From a virus, in IMG/VR virus record IMGVR_UViG_3300028030_000003, positions 1 to 40,819 of that record: a stretch of 40,819 nucleotides of DNA, one strand, 5' to 3'. The position numbers and the translations under genes were made by a program. This document shows, piece after piece, positions 7,418-13,834 of the stretch. The notes below the pieces were generated by a model. The model saw only the letters and a list, made by a program, of their open reading frames with translations, made no database searches and was not told the origin of the DNA. The first letter of the stretch is position 1; each line of letters opens with the position of its first letter.

Positions 7418-8092
7418 TTAATTATTATCTACTAGCTCTTGCTGTCTTGCGACAAATAACTTCGTGGCTTCCTTGTCATTAACATACGGCTGATATGCTT
7501 CTGTTAATTCTTTTGTTGTTTTAATTCCTGCAACTAATTTTTTAACCTCGTCAATTGGCTTTTTTGGAAAAACAATATTTTTCCCAGCCTTGGTATTATC
7601 CTTAGTGTCTTCATCCTTCTCATCATTAAGCAAAAACAAATTACTTAAAGCATATTTAATTGCATAGGATGAACTTGAACCTGTAATTTGGGCTTCGTCC
7701 ATTCCCTTTTTTTCTTTTGCTTCCCTGGCAAATCCGAAAGCTCTAATTTCTCCAGGTGCAAGACTGAGCGATAAAACAACCTCTGCTTGCACATAATATC
7801 TAACCCCTACTTTAATAATATCAACCTTAATGTCTAGGTGGGTCAACCCCTTGCTGATTTTTTTGTACGCTTTTAAAATATCATCAGCACTTCTATAATT
7901 AAAGCCACCATATTCATTTATTTGACTTTTAGGCACTCTCATTTCTTTCCTTAGCCTTTCAAGCTCTGCATAAACTGTCAACTCCTTTAATACCACTTTA
8001 TTTTTTTTAACTCGTTTTTGGGCTGGTTTTTTGGTAGCTTTTTTAACCGTTTTTTTTGCTACTCTTTTTACTGCCCCCTTTTTCTTAGGCAT
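7418..8092 (-). CDS. erf: ERF-family single-strand annealing protein with H1-like basic tail
   Basis: 224 residues. The core (GGFNYRSADDILKAYKKI, RYYVQAEVVLSLS, MDEAQITGSSSSYAIKYALS, LFLLNDEKDEDT) matches the ERF family: the QITGSSSSYAIKYAL helix and the acidic end are its hallmarks. ERF proteins anneal complementary ssDNA. The N-terminal 33 residues are Lys/Ala/Pro-rich like a histone H1 tail (KKTVKKATKKPAQKR), an addition not needed by the fold and likely to add DNA affinity. It works with the YqaJ exonuclease downstream. Confidence 0.92.
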   Translation of the reverse strand: MPKKKGAVKRVAKKTVKKATKKPAQKRVKKNKVVLKELTVYAELERLRKEMRVPKSQINEYGGFNYRSADDILKAYKKISKGLTHLDIKVDIIKVGVRYYVQAEVVLSLSLAPGEIRAFGFAREAKEKKGMDEAQITGSSSSYAIKYALSNLFLLNDEKDEDTKDNTKAGKNIVFPKKPIDEVKKLVAGIKTTKELTEAYQPYVNDKEATKLFVARQQELVDNN

Positions 8093-8102
8093 ATTTTTAA
8101 AA

Positions 8103-8384
8103 TTACTTTTTAAATTTTTCTAACAAATTAATTATTTTTTCTATGTCTTTAACCTCTGCCCCTTGTTTTGCTAAAAGTTTAGCAATCTCTCCTAGCTCTT
8201 TTCCTCCATTCTCTTTTTCATTGATTTGTACAACATCACAATCGCCCTCATCAAGAGCCATCTCATCACATATTACTCTTGCGACTTGTGAAGGAATTAA
8301 TATCTCATTATCTCCTTGTGTCAATCTACAAATTGTTTTCTTTTTATTAAACCCCAATTCAAGGGTCTTTGTTACTACTTCCAT
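8103..8384 (-). CDS. Small alpha/beta protein preceding erf
   Basis: 93 residues: a beta-rich first half and a helical C-terminus (LGEIAKLLAKQG, IEKIINLLEKFKK). It is the first gene behind a consensus promoter (8412-8440), so it heads the recombination operon. Acidic overall. No family recognised. Confidence 0.6.
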   Translation of the reverse strand: MEVVTKTLELGFNKKKTICRLTQGDNEILIPSQVARVICDEMALDEGDCDVVQINEKENGGKELGEIAKLLAKQGAEVKDIEKIINLLEKFKK

Positions 8385-8411
8385 AATCTTATTTTTAATA
8401 ATTATATTTTT

Positions 8412-8440
8412 ATTATATACTATTCTTTAATTGATGTCAA
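8412..8440 (-). promoter_or_regulatory. Consensus sigma70-type promoter of the recombination operon
   Basis: Minus strand: -35 TTGACA (8435-8440), 17-bp spacer, -10 TATAAT (8412-8417). Both hexamers are exact consensus. The -35 and spacer lie inside the 3' end of the upstream gene. The transcript would start about 20 nt before the 93-residue protein gene. Confidence 0.9.
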
Positions 8441-8713
8441 CACTTCTTTTACAAATTCTACATAATCAAAATTAACAATTATATTGTCTATAAAAGACAT
8501 AATGTCTTGGACTTTTCCATTCTCGTCAAAGTCTTCTAATATATCATTAAATCTTTCAATTATTTCATTTTGTATATCGTGTGTAATCAATTTGTAATCC
8601 TCATTTTCATTTACCCATTCCATAGCGTCAAGCAACTTATTCTCAATATCCTGGGCTGGTGTATCTGTTAGGTTGGTTGCTCTCATATAACCATAATCTA
8701 TAATCTTAGTCAT
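8420..8713 (-). CDS. Small acidic protein, unknown function
   Basis: 97 residues, strongly acidic and helical (NDILEDFDENGKVQDIMSF). Its last codons contain the -35 and spacer of the next promoter, a compact arrangement. The A/T-only leader contains AAATTATAAAAATG, recurrent in this genome. No family recognised. Confidence 0.6.
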   Translation of the reverse strand: MTKIIDYGYMRATNLTDTPAQDIENKLLDAMEWVNENEDYKLITHDIQNEIIERFNDILEDFDENGKVQDIMSFIDNIIVNFDYVEFVKEVLTSIKE

Positions 8714-8729
8714 TTTTATAATTTAATAA

Positions 8730-8903
8730 TTAGCCCTCTAAAAACAATACCAGGTCAACTGAATTTTTAATTTTATGCTTTTTGGTCAACTGGGATAATT
8801 CACCCCACTTTTTTTCTGCGGTCAATTGCTCTTTAAGCCTTCCATAAAATCCTTGGCTACAAGCTAAAGCTCCTATAATTTGTTTCAGTTCTCTTATACT
8901 CAT
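8730..8903 (-). CDS. Conserved small phage protein (LACSQGFYGRL type)
   Basis: 57 residues. The block LKQIIGALACSQGFYGRL, followed at the end by SVDLVLFLEG, is typical of a small protein widespread in phages of diverse hosts, usually in early regions. Helical, cytoplasmic. Function unknown. Leader AAATTATAAAGATATG, without an SD sequence. Confidence 0.75.
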   Translation of the reverse strand: MSIRELKQIIGALACSQGFYGRLKEQLTAEKKWGELSQLTKKHKIKNSVDLVLFLEG

Positions 8904-8921
8904 ATCTTTATAATTTAATTA

Positions 8922-9110
8922 TTAATTAATATAATCCATTATCGTTTGCAACAGGTGGTCATAATCTCCAGTCCGTGCCTCATCTAAAACTTCATCAATC
9001 TCTTCTTTGCTCCAACCTTCTCTTCGGGCTTGCTTGCTAAACGCCCCCATAATTGCGAAAGCGTTTCCGTCAATCCCTTCTAATTCTAAATCTATTTTTT
9101 TATCTACCAT
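8922..9110 (-). CDS. Conserved small phage protein (DGNAFAIMGAF type)
   Basis: 62 residues. IDGNAFAIMGAFSKQARREG followed by WSKEEIDEVLDEA and GDYDHLLQTIMDYI is the signature of a very common uncharacterised phage family. Acidic and helical. It and the next gene (8730-8903) form a pair of conserved early genes. Confidence 0.78.
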   Translation of the reverse strand: MVDKKIDLELEGIDGNAFAIMGAFSKQARREGWSKEEIDEVLDEARTGDYDHLLQTIMDYIN

Positions 9111-9120
9111 ATTTTTTAAA

Positions 9121-9438
9121 TTACTTATTATGCTTTTTTTTATACGCCTTAGTATATTTATACAAATTTTTTATTCTATCTAGGGTTTGTTGGCTTCTCT
9201 CATATCTAACTTTATGCCCCTTCTTAAATCTTGTAGCAACTCCACCCTCAATAACATTACGAACGGTGCCATTTGTTAGGGTGTGTTTTCTCATTATTGC
9301 CCTATCTTTTTCACTTATCAATCCACGCTTCAAATCTAATCCAAACATTTTTTTATATTCCCTTGCGGAAATTTTATGCTTTTGCCTGATATGAGTACAC
9401 ACCCTATCAAATTTTTTACCACAAATTTTACACTTCAT
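9121..9438 (-). CDS. ROS/MucR-like C2H2 zinc-finger regulator
   Basis: 105 residues. An N-terminal C2H2 finger (Cys3, Cys6, His16, His21) is followed by ISAREYKKMFGLDLKRGL, the layout of ROS/MUCR transcriptional regulators and related phage proteins. The C-terminal half is very basic, suited to DNA binding. It is the only clear transcription-factor-like protein in the early region and may control the nearby consensus promoters. No operator was identified. Confidence 0.72.
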   Translation of the reverse strand: MKCKICGKKFDRVCTHIRQKHKISAREYKKMFGLDLKRGLISEKDRAIMRKHTLTNGTVRNVIEGGVATRFKKGHKVRYERSQQTLDRIKNLYKYTKAYKKKHNK

Positions 9439-9453
9439 TTTGTTTTGTTAAAA

Positions 9454-9720
9454 TTAAAATTCTTTTTTCAATTCATACTCTACCAGCCCAATAAGTTCAG
9501 CGCCCTTTTCCCTTTCATAACTTCCTGCCTCTTCTGTCATCTGGTCGACTGCTTTTTTAATTTTACTCATCAATTTATCCCTTAAGTCTTTTTTTATCAC
9601 CTGCTCCATTTCATAAATAGCACCCCTCAAAAATCCTGTTCCAACACCGCCTAATTTCATAAGGTTAGAATATTTATAAATGATATCTTCTTTATCTTCA
9701 TATTTATCAAATTTTTTCAT
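9454..9720 (-). CDS. Small charged helical protein, unknown function
   Basis: 88 residues, about 40% charged. Mostly helical, with a Gly-rich turn (KLGGVGTGFLRG) in the first third. A/T-only leader. Part of the early operon started near 10.46 kb. No family recognised. Confidence 0.55.
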   Translation of the reverse strand: MKKFDKYEDKEDIIYKYSNLMKLGGVGTGFLRGAIYEMEQVIKKDLRDKLMSKIKKAVDQMTEEAGSYEREKGAELIGLVEYELKKEF

Positions 9721-9730
9721 AAATTTATAA

Positions 9731-9994
9731 TTATTTATTGCTTAGACTTTCTAAAAATTTTTTCATATCAACTTTATTTAAATCAATTTTTTTCAATAAT
9801 GTATCTGCAACATCTCTATACAATTGGTTTCTCCAAATTGGCATTAATTCATCCATTTCTTCTTTTGTATATATGTCCCCACAATCTTTTAGATGTTTTT
9901 TAATCTTTTTATCCACTGTCTTTTCAATCGCTTTATTTTGAATTGTTGCTATTTTTTTAGCCAATTCTTCAATTTCTTTTTTATTAATTATCAT
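9731..9994 (-). CDS. Small charged helical protein, unknown function
   Basis: 87 residues, helical throughout, Lys/Glu/Asp-rich. Preceded by a conserved hairpin element (about 10012-10063) and the leader TAATTATAAATTAATG. No domain recognised. Confidence 0.55.
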   Translation of the reverse strand: MIINKKEIEELAKKIATIQNKAIEKTVDKKIKKHLKDCGDIYTKEEMDELMPIWRNQLYRDVADTLLKKIDLNKVDMKKFLESLSNK

Positions 9995-10011
9995 TAATTT
10001 ATAATTACTTA

Positions 10012-10063
10012 TTAAAATTCTTTATCTGCCCCCTTACTTTAAGGGGGCTTAAAAAAAATTCTA
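10012..10063 (-). repeat. Duplicated 3' hairpin element, copy B
   Basis: Contains a perfect 9-bp stem GCCCCCTTA/TAAGGGGGC with a 3-nt loop, flanked on the minus strand by AGAATTTTTTTT before and ATAAAGAATTTTAA after. The same flanks and a similar G/C stem recur at 10476-10522. It begins at the stop codon of the 113-residue gene. The T-run lies 5' of the stem, so it is not a standard intrinsic terminator. Confidence 0.75.
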
Positions 10064-10402
10064 CATCTCATCTAACATCTCCATTGCAATCCATTCATAA
10101 GCAAACCAAGCTAATAGATTTTTTTCCTGTGTGATATCTCCTACATTCTCACTACCTCTCATTTTGCTGATTGTATCCATTCTGTTTTTACCTCCAGTCA
10201 TATCTCCCCACTCTTTTACTAGGTCCTCAATTTCCTCTTCCATTAAATCATAAAATCTTGTAGTATCGTTATAATAGACTAATCCATTAATCACTCCGCT
10301 TACTCCTCCGTGTTCCACTACCTCTTTTAAATATTGTTTTTTCTCTTCCTTTGTTTCATAATCTTTTAAATCCTCTTTGATATAATCTTTAATTGTTTGC
10401 AT
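10061..10402 (-). CDS. Conserved early phage protein (DUF7222-like)
   Basis: 113 residues, acidic. IKDYIKEDLKDYETKEEKK, then HGGVSGVINGLVYYNDTTRF, YDLMEEEIEDLV and NLLAWFAYEWIAMEML resemble an uncharacterised phage family with a GCxSGxVxxLIYYxDTxxFY core. It is the first gene behind a consensus promoter (10432-10460). Strong early expression and acidity fit an anti-host or anti-defence factor, but this is inference. Confidence 0.6.
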   Translation of the reverse strand: MQTIKDYIKEDLKDYETKEEKKQYLKEVVEHGGVSGVINGLVYYNDTTRFYDLMEEEIEDLVKEWGDMTGGKNRMDTISKMRGSENVGDITQEKNLLAWFAYEWIAMEMLDEM

Positions 10403-10431
10403 TTGTTTATTCTTAATAATTAACTAATTAC

Positions 10432-10460
10432 ATTATATCATATATTTAAAATGTTGTCAA
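10432..10460 (-). promoter_or_regulatory. Consensus sigma70-type promoter (early cassette B)
   Basis: Minus strand: -35 TTGACA (10455-10460), 17-bp spacer, -10 TATAAT (10432-10437). The promoter and the bases after it are nearly identical to those at 10720-10748, showing duplication. Confidence 0.92.
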
Positions 10461-10475
10461 CCCCTTTTATCCCTC

Positions 10476-10522
10476 TTTAAAATTCTTTATTTGCCCCCCG
10501 TAGGAGGCTCAAAAAAATTCTA
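10476..10522 (-). repeat. Duplicated 3' hairpin element, copy A
   Basis: Minus strand TAGAATTTTTTTG, an imperfect G/C stem (GCCTCC...GGGGGGC), then ATAAAGAATTTTAA. It matches copy B at 10012-10063 in both flanks. It lies just after the 55-residue gene and just before the next promoter. Possible processing or transcript-protecting structure. Confidence 0.7.
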
Positions 10523-10523
10523 A

Positions 10524-10691
10524 TTACATATCTTCACCTTCTGCATAATCTCCTTCGTTCCTTTCCCATTTTTCCCTCTCCCATTCGTCTTCTGTTGGCT
10601 CATCAATTTCAGGTTCTTCTTTTCTATCTCCTTCTAGCCCATTAAATAATTCAACTGGGCTAGGTAAATAATCAAATAATGTTTCGCTCAT
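10524..10691 (-). CDS. Very acidic 55-residue early protein
   Basis: 55 residues with 21 Asp/Glu and only 5 Lys/Arg, a net charge near -16. The C-terminal half is almost a continuous acidic stretch (DEPTEDEWEREKWERNEGD). It is alone behind an exact consensus promoter and is followed by a hairpin. Small, acidic, strongly expressed early proteins are often DNA mimics or inhibitors of host enzymes. No family is recognised, so this role is a hypothesis. Start chosen as the only ATG giving this frame, with leader GGTAATTATATG. Confidence 0.65.
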   Translation of the reverse strand: MSETLFDYLPSPVELFNGLEGDRKEEPEIDEPTEDEWEREKWERNEGDYAEGEDM

Positions 10692-10719
10692 ATAATTACC
10701 TTAATATTTAACTATCTAC

Positions 10720-10748
10720 ATTATATCATATATTTAAAATGGTGTCAA
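10720..10748 (-). promoter_or_regulatory. Consensus sigma70-type promoter (early cassette A)
   Basis: Minus strand: -35 TTGACA (10743-10748), 17-bp spacer, -10 TATAAT (10720-10725), directly after a terminator. It drives the acidic 55-residue gene. Confidence 0.92.
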
Positions 10749-10765
10749 CCCCCTTTATATTAAAA

Positions 10766-10789
10766 AAAGGGCTTCATTCTAAGCCCTTT
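10766..10789 (-). terminator. Intrinsic terminator of the replication operon
   Basis: 9-bp stem AAAGGGCTT/AAGCCCTTT with a 6-nt loop, followed on the minus strand by a run of seven T. It overlaps the stop codon of the 57-residue zinc-ribbon gene and is followed at once by the next promoter. Confidence 0.88.
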
Positions 10790-10961
10790 AGTCATCCCTC
10801 ATTTCCGCCAAATTAATTTTACAGTATCTTTCCTTATAATTTTCTTTGTCGCAAATTGGGCACCTTAACGAATAAACCTCTCTGTCCTTGTTATCTCTTT
10901 TCATTATAATTTTTTTATAATTCCAATCTAAAATAAACTTTTTACAGTGTTTACATTGCAT
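10788..10961 (-). CDS. Small zinc-ribbon protein
   Basis: 57 residues with CKHCKK near the start and RCPICDKENY at about 33-42: two CxxC knuckles that would bind one zinc. Last gene of the replication operon, starting 2 bp after the prim-pol stop; its own stop is inside the terminator stem. Possible partner of primase or helicase; function unknown. Confidence 0.72.
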   Translation of the reverse strand: MQCKHCKKFILDWNYKKIIMKRDNKDREVYSLRCPICDKENYKERYCKINLAEMRDD

Positions 10962-10963
10962 AT

Positions 10964-11848
10964 TTATTTATTTAAAAATTTAACTGCTTCTGGAAAGCTC
11001 TCACCTGTTTGTAACATTCTAATATCTATTGCGTCAAACGAAGCTCCACATCCGTGGCAATAAGCAAAATTCCCTGTAATCTGCATTGACGGGCTTTTGT
11101 CTTCGTGGTCTGGACTTATACATCTAATTAATTTCTCACTCGGGCTATTTAATAAATCCCTAATTGGGAATTGTTTTGCTCTCTCTATCTCGGGAGAATT
11201 GAAATCAATTTTTCTTTTTTTATTCCAATCAACAATCCTTCTCGTTAAATTTTTAATTTGCCTCTTTCCTCCTGGCGTCGGATTTTTTTCATAAGCCTCA
11301 ACCATTTTTTGGAGTTTCTTTTTTTCATCTTCTAGTGTTGGTGGTTTTCCTAAATATTGGTTTGTCAAATACGGCTCTAAAATTTCCCACGCTGTAAATT
11401 TTGCAATTGGTGTTTTATTTTCCCACCAATGATAAAGTTCGTGATATGGATAGGGAGCTTTTATATTTACTAACCCCATATTACTTTTAATATCCAGCTT
11501 ACTGTCATCTCCTCTAGTTATTTTTGCCATTGTTTTGGCTAGGCGTTTATCCCACTTATAAAAAAAATGAAATCCATTTGGCGTTTCCTGAACAGATGTA
11601 GGATTTTCTGTATAAATTTTTTCAGCCATAAGTTTATAATCTGGATGAGTTGGGTCTTTGGTGTCCAGGTCAAAACACATCAAGTTAAATTCCTCTCCTA
11701 ATCTCATCACAACTGTTTGACCTTTTTTGATTGGGACTGTTTTTTTTATTTCCGACCATTTTGGAACGCTAACAATTTTCTTTTTTATTTTTCCATTTAC
11801 TTTTTCATATTTTACGTTCGTGCCAAACAAAACTTTTTTAATTTCCAT
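10964..11848 (-). CDS. Prim-pol-like primase with C-terminal CHC2-type zinc finger
   Basis: 294 residues. The N-terminal 150 residues resemble the bifunctional primase-polymerase (AEP) fold: LMCFDLDTKDP gives the acidic DxD-like pair, followed by ETPNGFHFFYKW and DIKSNMGLVNIKAP. A Lys-rich helical linker leads to a C-terminal zinc finger (CISPDHEDKSPSMQI then YCHGCGASFDAIDI) of the CHC2/DnaG kind, where residues C..H..C..C would bind zinc. It makes primers for the phage fork, next to the helicase gene. DnaG carries this finger at the N-terminus, so the order here is reversed and the polymerase type differs. Confidence 0.82.
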   Translation of the reverse strand: MEIKKVLFGTNVKYEKVNGKIKKKIVSVPKWSEIKKTVPIKKGQTVVMRLGEEFNLMCFDLDTKDPTHPDYKLMAEKIYTENPTSVQETPNGFHFFYKWDKRLAKTMAKITRGDDSKLDIKSNMGLVNIKAPYPYHELYHWWENKTPIAKFTAWEILEPYLTNQYLGKPPTLEDEKKKLQKMVEAYEKNPTPGGKRQIKNLTRRIVDWNKKRKIDFNSPEIERAKQFPIRDLLNSPSEKLIRCISPDHEDKSPSMQITGNFAYCHGCGASFDAIDIRMLQTGESFPEAVKFLNK

Positions 11849-11865
11849 ACCCCTTAAATTAATTG

Positions 11866-13833
11866 TTAAATTTTAAACGAGTTGTCTTCTGTCGGTATTC
11901 CTCCTTGGTACCAGTCCGTTGCTCCTTCATATTGTCCTCTCTCGGCGTCAAAGTCAACTATAATATTTCCACTTGCAAAAGGTATTCTTGTTTTTTGTAT
12001 GTAAAATTCTGTCCTATTCTCTGCCCTGATAATTGTTCCGTCCGATGTTTCATCTGCTTCAACTTCCATTGCCTCCCTATTTCTCCAAAGATGAATTGTG
12101 GTGGTAGCATTTTGAGGAATAGCTTGGGCGTCTTTAAAACTTTCATCAGTCGGCTTTTTCCCTTCCAGTTTTCTATAATGAGCAAGCAAAATTATTCTTG
12201 CTGATGTTTCTTTGACAATCGTGGATAATCTTCGCATAAAACTTTCAATCTCTAATTGCCGATTGCTTTCTGAATAAGATAAATAGTGAAGGTGGTCAAT
12301 AATAATTAAATCCTGCGTTTTTGTTGCTTCTCTAATATCATCTAAAATTTTATCAGGGGTGGCTTCAACTCTTCCTCTTCTCCAGGTCAACCCCTTGTGA
12401 ACTGTTTTGTGTTTTTTTAGTTTTTTAAAATAACTTTTTAGCAGGGTTTTGTCAATTGCTCCTGTCAAAAATGCTTCAAGCGGGAATTTCTTTTTTCCTT
12501 CCTCGTATCTTAATCTGTTTATTGAAAAATAATGCTGTACTTTTTTTGAATTTACAAAATGGTCTTCCAGCATATAATATAAAATCTTTTTATTCTGCAA
12601 ACCAACATTAAAAGCTATATCTCTTGCCAAGGAGGTGTTGTGTGTTACAGTTCCGTCTTTCAATAAAAATCTTCCGTCGCCAGACAATTCAAATCCTGCA
12701 TACTTTCCTTTTTTTAAATTTTTTATTTTAAATCCTGTATTCTGCCACCCAGACTTTGCTGTCCATTTTTTGGCTTTTAATCTTTTAAAAGGTATTTTGT
12801 TGAAATCACCTACAATCAATACCCTCCAATATGTACTACTAAATTTTATTTTTTCAATTTTCCCAATCTTTTTATTTATTGAAGTTCTAAAGCCTAGGCT
12901 ATCTGCTAATAATTTAATGTCTAAGGCAAATTTTTTGCTTTTCTGTGTTATCTCACAAACATTTTTTAATATATATCCGTCAGTATCTAATATACCAGCT
13001 AACAATTCCCTTCTTTGTTTTAAACTAGACATTAAATATTTTTTAGGTATATGTCTGTTATTAAATAAATTTAATCTCCTGAACTCATCAATTAATCTGC
13101 TGTTTATATTTTTTCTATCAACAACTGCAAATGTTATTTTTTCATTTCTTTGTACTATGGAAAAATCAGACAATATTTTTTTTATTTGTTTTCTAACCTT
13201 TTTCTTTTTACTCCCCATACTAAATGTTATTGTACCCTCTCGTTGGTGTCCGTCGCCCAGCCACGCACCTAACACATAAGGATGAACTGATAATTTTTGT
13301 TTAGGCAATTCTCTTGCGACCTTGAAACCCTTCCATAAATGTTTAAAATTTTTAGTTTGTTTAAAATATTTCTTTAAACTAATATCAATTATTTCCCCCG
13401 TAACTGTATGTCTTAAAGTTAAAATATGAGCACTATTTACTATATAATTATCTCCGTAATTTTGCTGTATCTCAAACATTTCATCTTCGCCTGAAGTAGT
13501 GCCTAATACAAATCTAGGTTGATTGTCTGCCCCCATTAACTTTTCACCAACTTTAATATTTTTAATTTTTTTTATATTTCCGTCGGCCATAACAACCTCG
13601 GTATTAGGGTCAAAACACTTCCCCGTACCAGTGCTTCCTCCAACTACAATTAATTCTGCTGGGAATATTCCAATTAATTTTTCATCAAGGAAGGGAAGGC
13701 CAAAGTGTATTATTTTTTTAGGGGTCATCTCAATTAAATCTTTTTCGGTTTCAATTGTCAATTCCTCATCCGTCAAAGATAAAAAATCTGGTTTCATCGC
13801 CTCCTTAGCCTCCTCAATGATTTGGTTGCTCAT
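11866..13833 (-). CDS. DnaB-type replicative helicase interrupted by an intein
   Basis: 655 residues before splicing, 328 after. The extein is a RecA-fold helicase: Walker A GGSTGTGK (65-72) continuing as TSLARD (400 on) once the intein is removed, Walker B LIIIDHLHYL (509-518), and an ARIILLAHYR strand later. The N-terminal helical domain of full DnaB is missing, so this is the short phage form. It starts 2 bp after the initiator stop and is followed by the prim-pol: a complete initiator-helicase-primase module. Until the intein is excised, the P-loop is split and the enzyme should be inactive. Confidence 0.9.
   Translation of the reverse strand: MSNQIIEEAKEAMKPDFLSLTDEELTIETEKDLIEMTPKKIIHFGLPFLDEKLIGIFPAELIVVGGSTGTGKCFDPNTEVVMADGNIKKIKNIKVGEKLMGADNQPRFVLGTTSGEDEMFEIQQNYGDNYIVNSAHILTLRHTVTGEIIDISLKKYFKQTKNFKHLWKGFKVARELPKQKLSVHPYVLGAWLGDGHQREGTITFSMGSKKKKVRKQIKKILSDFSIVQRNEKITFAVVDRKNINSRLIDEFRRLNLFNNRHIPKKYLMSSLKQRRELLAGILDTDGYILKNVCEITQKSKKFALDIKLLADSLGFRTSINKKIGKIEKIKFSSTYWRVLIVGDFNKIPFKRLKAKKWTAKSGWQNTGFKIKNLKKGKYAGFELSGDGRFLLKDGTVTHNTSLARDIAFNVGLQNKKILYYMLEDHFVNSKKVQHYFSINRLRYEEGKKKFPLEAFLTGAIDKTLLKSYFKKLKKHKTVHKGLTWRRGRVEATPDKILDDIREATKTQDLIIIDHLHYLSYSESNRQLEIESFMRRLSTIVKETSARIILLAHYRKLEGKKPTDESFKDAQAIPQNATTTIHLWRNREAMEVEADETSDGTIIRAENRTEFYIQKTRIPFASGNIIVDFDAERGQYEGATDWYQGGIPTEDNSFKI
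12637..13617 (-). mobile_element. Intein with LAGLIDADG homing endonuclease in the helicase P-loop
   Basis: 327 residues (73-399 of the precursor). It begins with Cys73 (CFDPNTEVVMADG, splicing block A), has a block-B-like NSAHIL, and ends VTHN followed by Thr400, giving the Cys nucleophile, penultimate His, terminal Asn and hydroxyl +1 residue. Two LAGLIDADG motifs are present: VLGAWLGDGH (about 187-196) and LLAGILDTDGYI (about 277-288), so the homing endonuclease looks intact. The insertion lies between Lys and Thr of GTGK|T, a conserved site favoured by inteins in ATPases. Confidence 0.95.
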
Positions 13834-13834
13834 T

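Noticed and set aside
10012-10522. The two G/C hairpins as intrinsic terminators
   Set aside because: The T-run is 5' of the stem on the transcribed strand, and the bases 3' of it are A-rich.
12635-13279. Plus-strand open frame of 214 codons
   Set aside because: It is the shadow of the intein region, with no initiation signal or recognisable domain; other plus-strand frames (such as 813-1133, 2595-3086 and 6879-7307) are shadows too.
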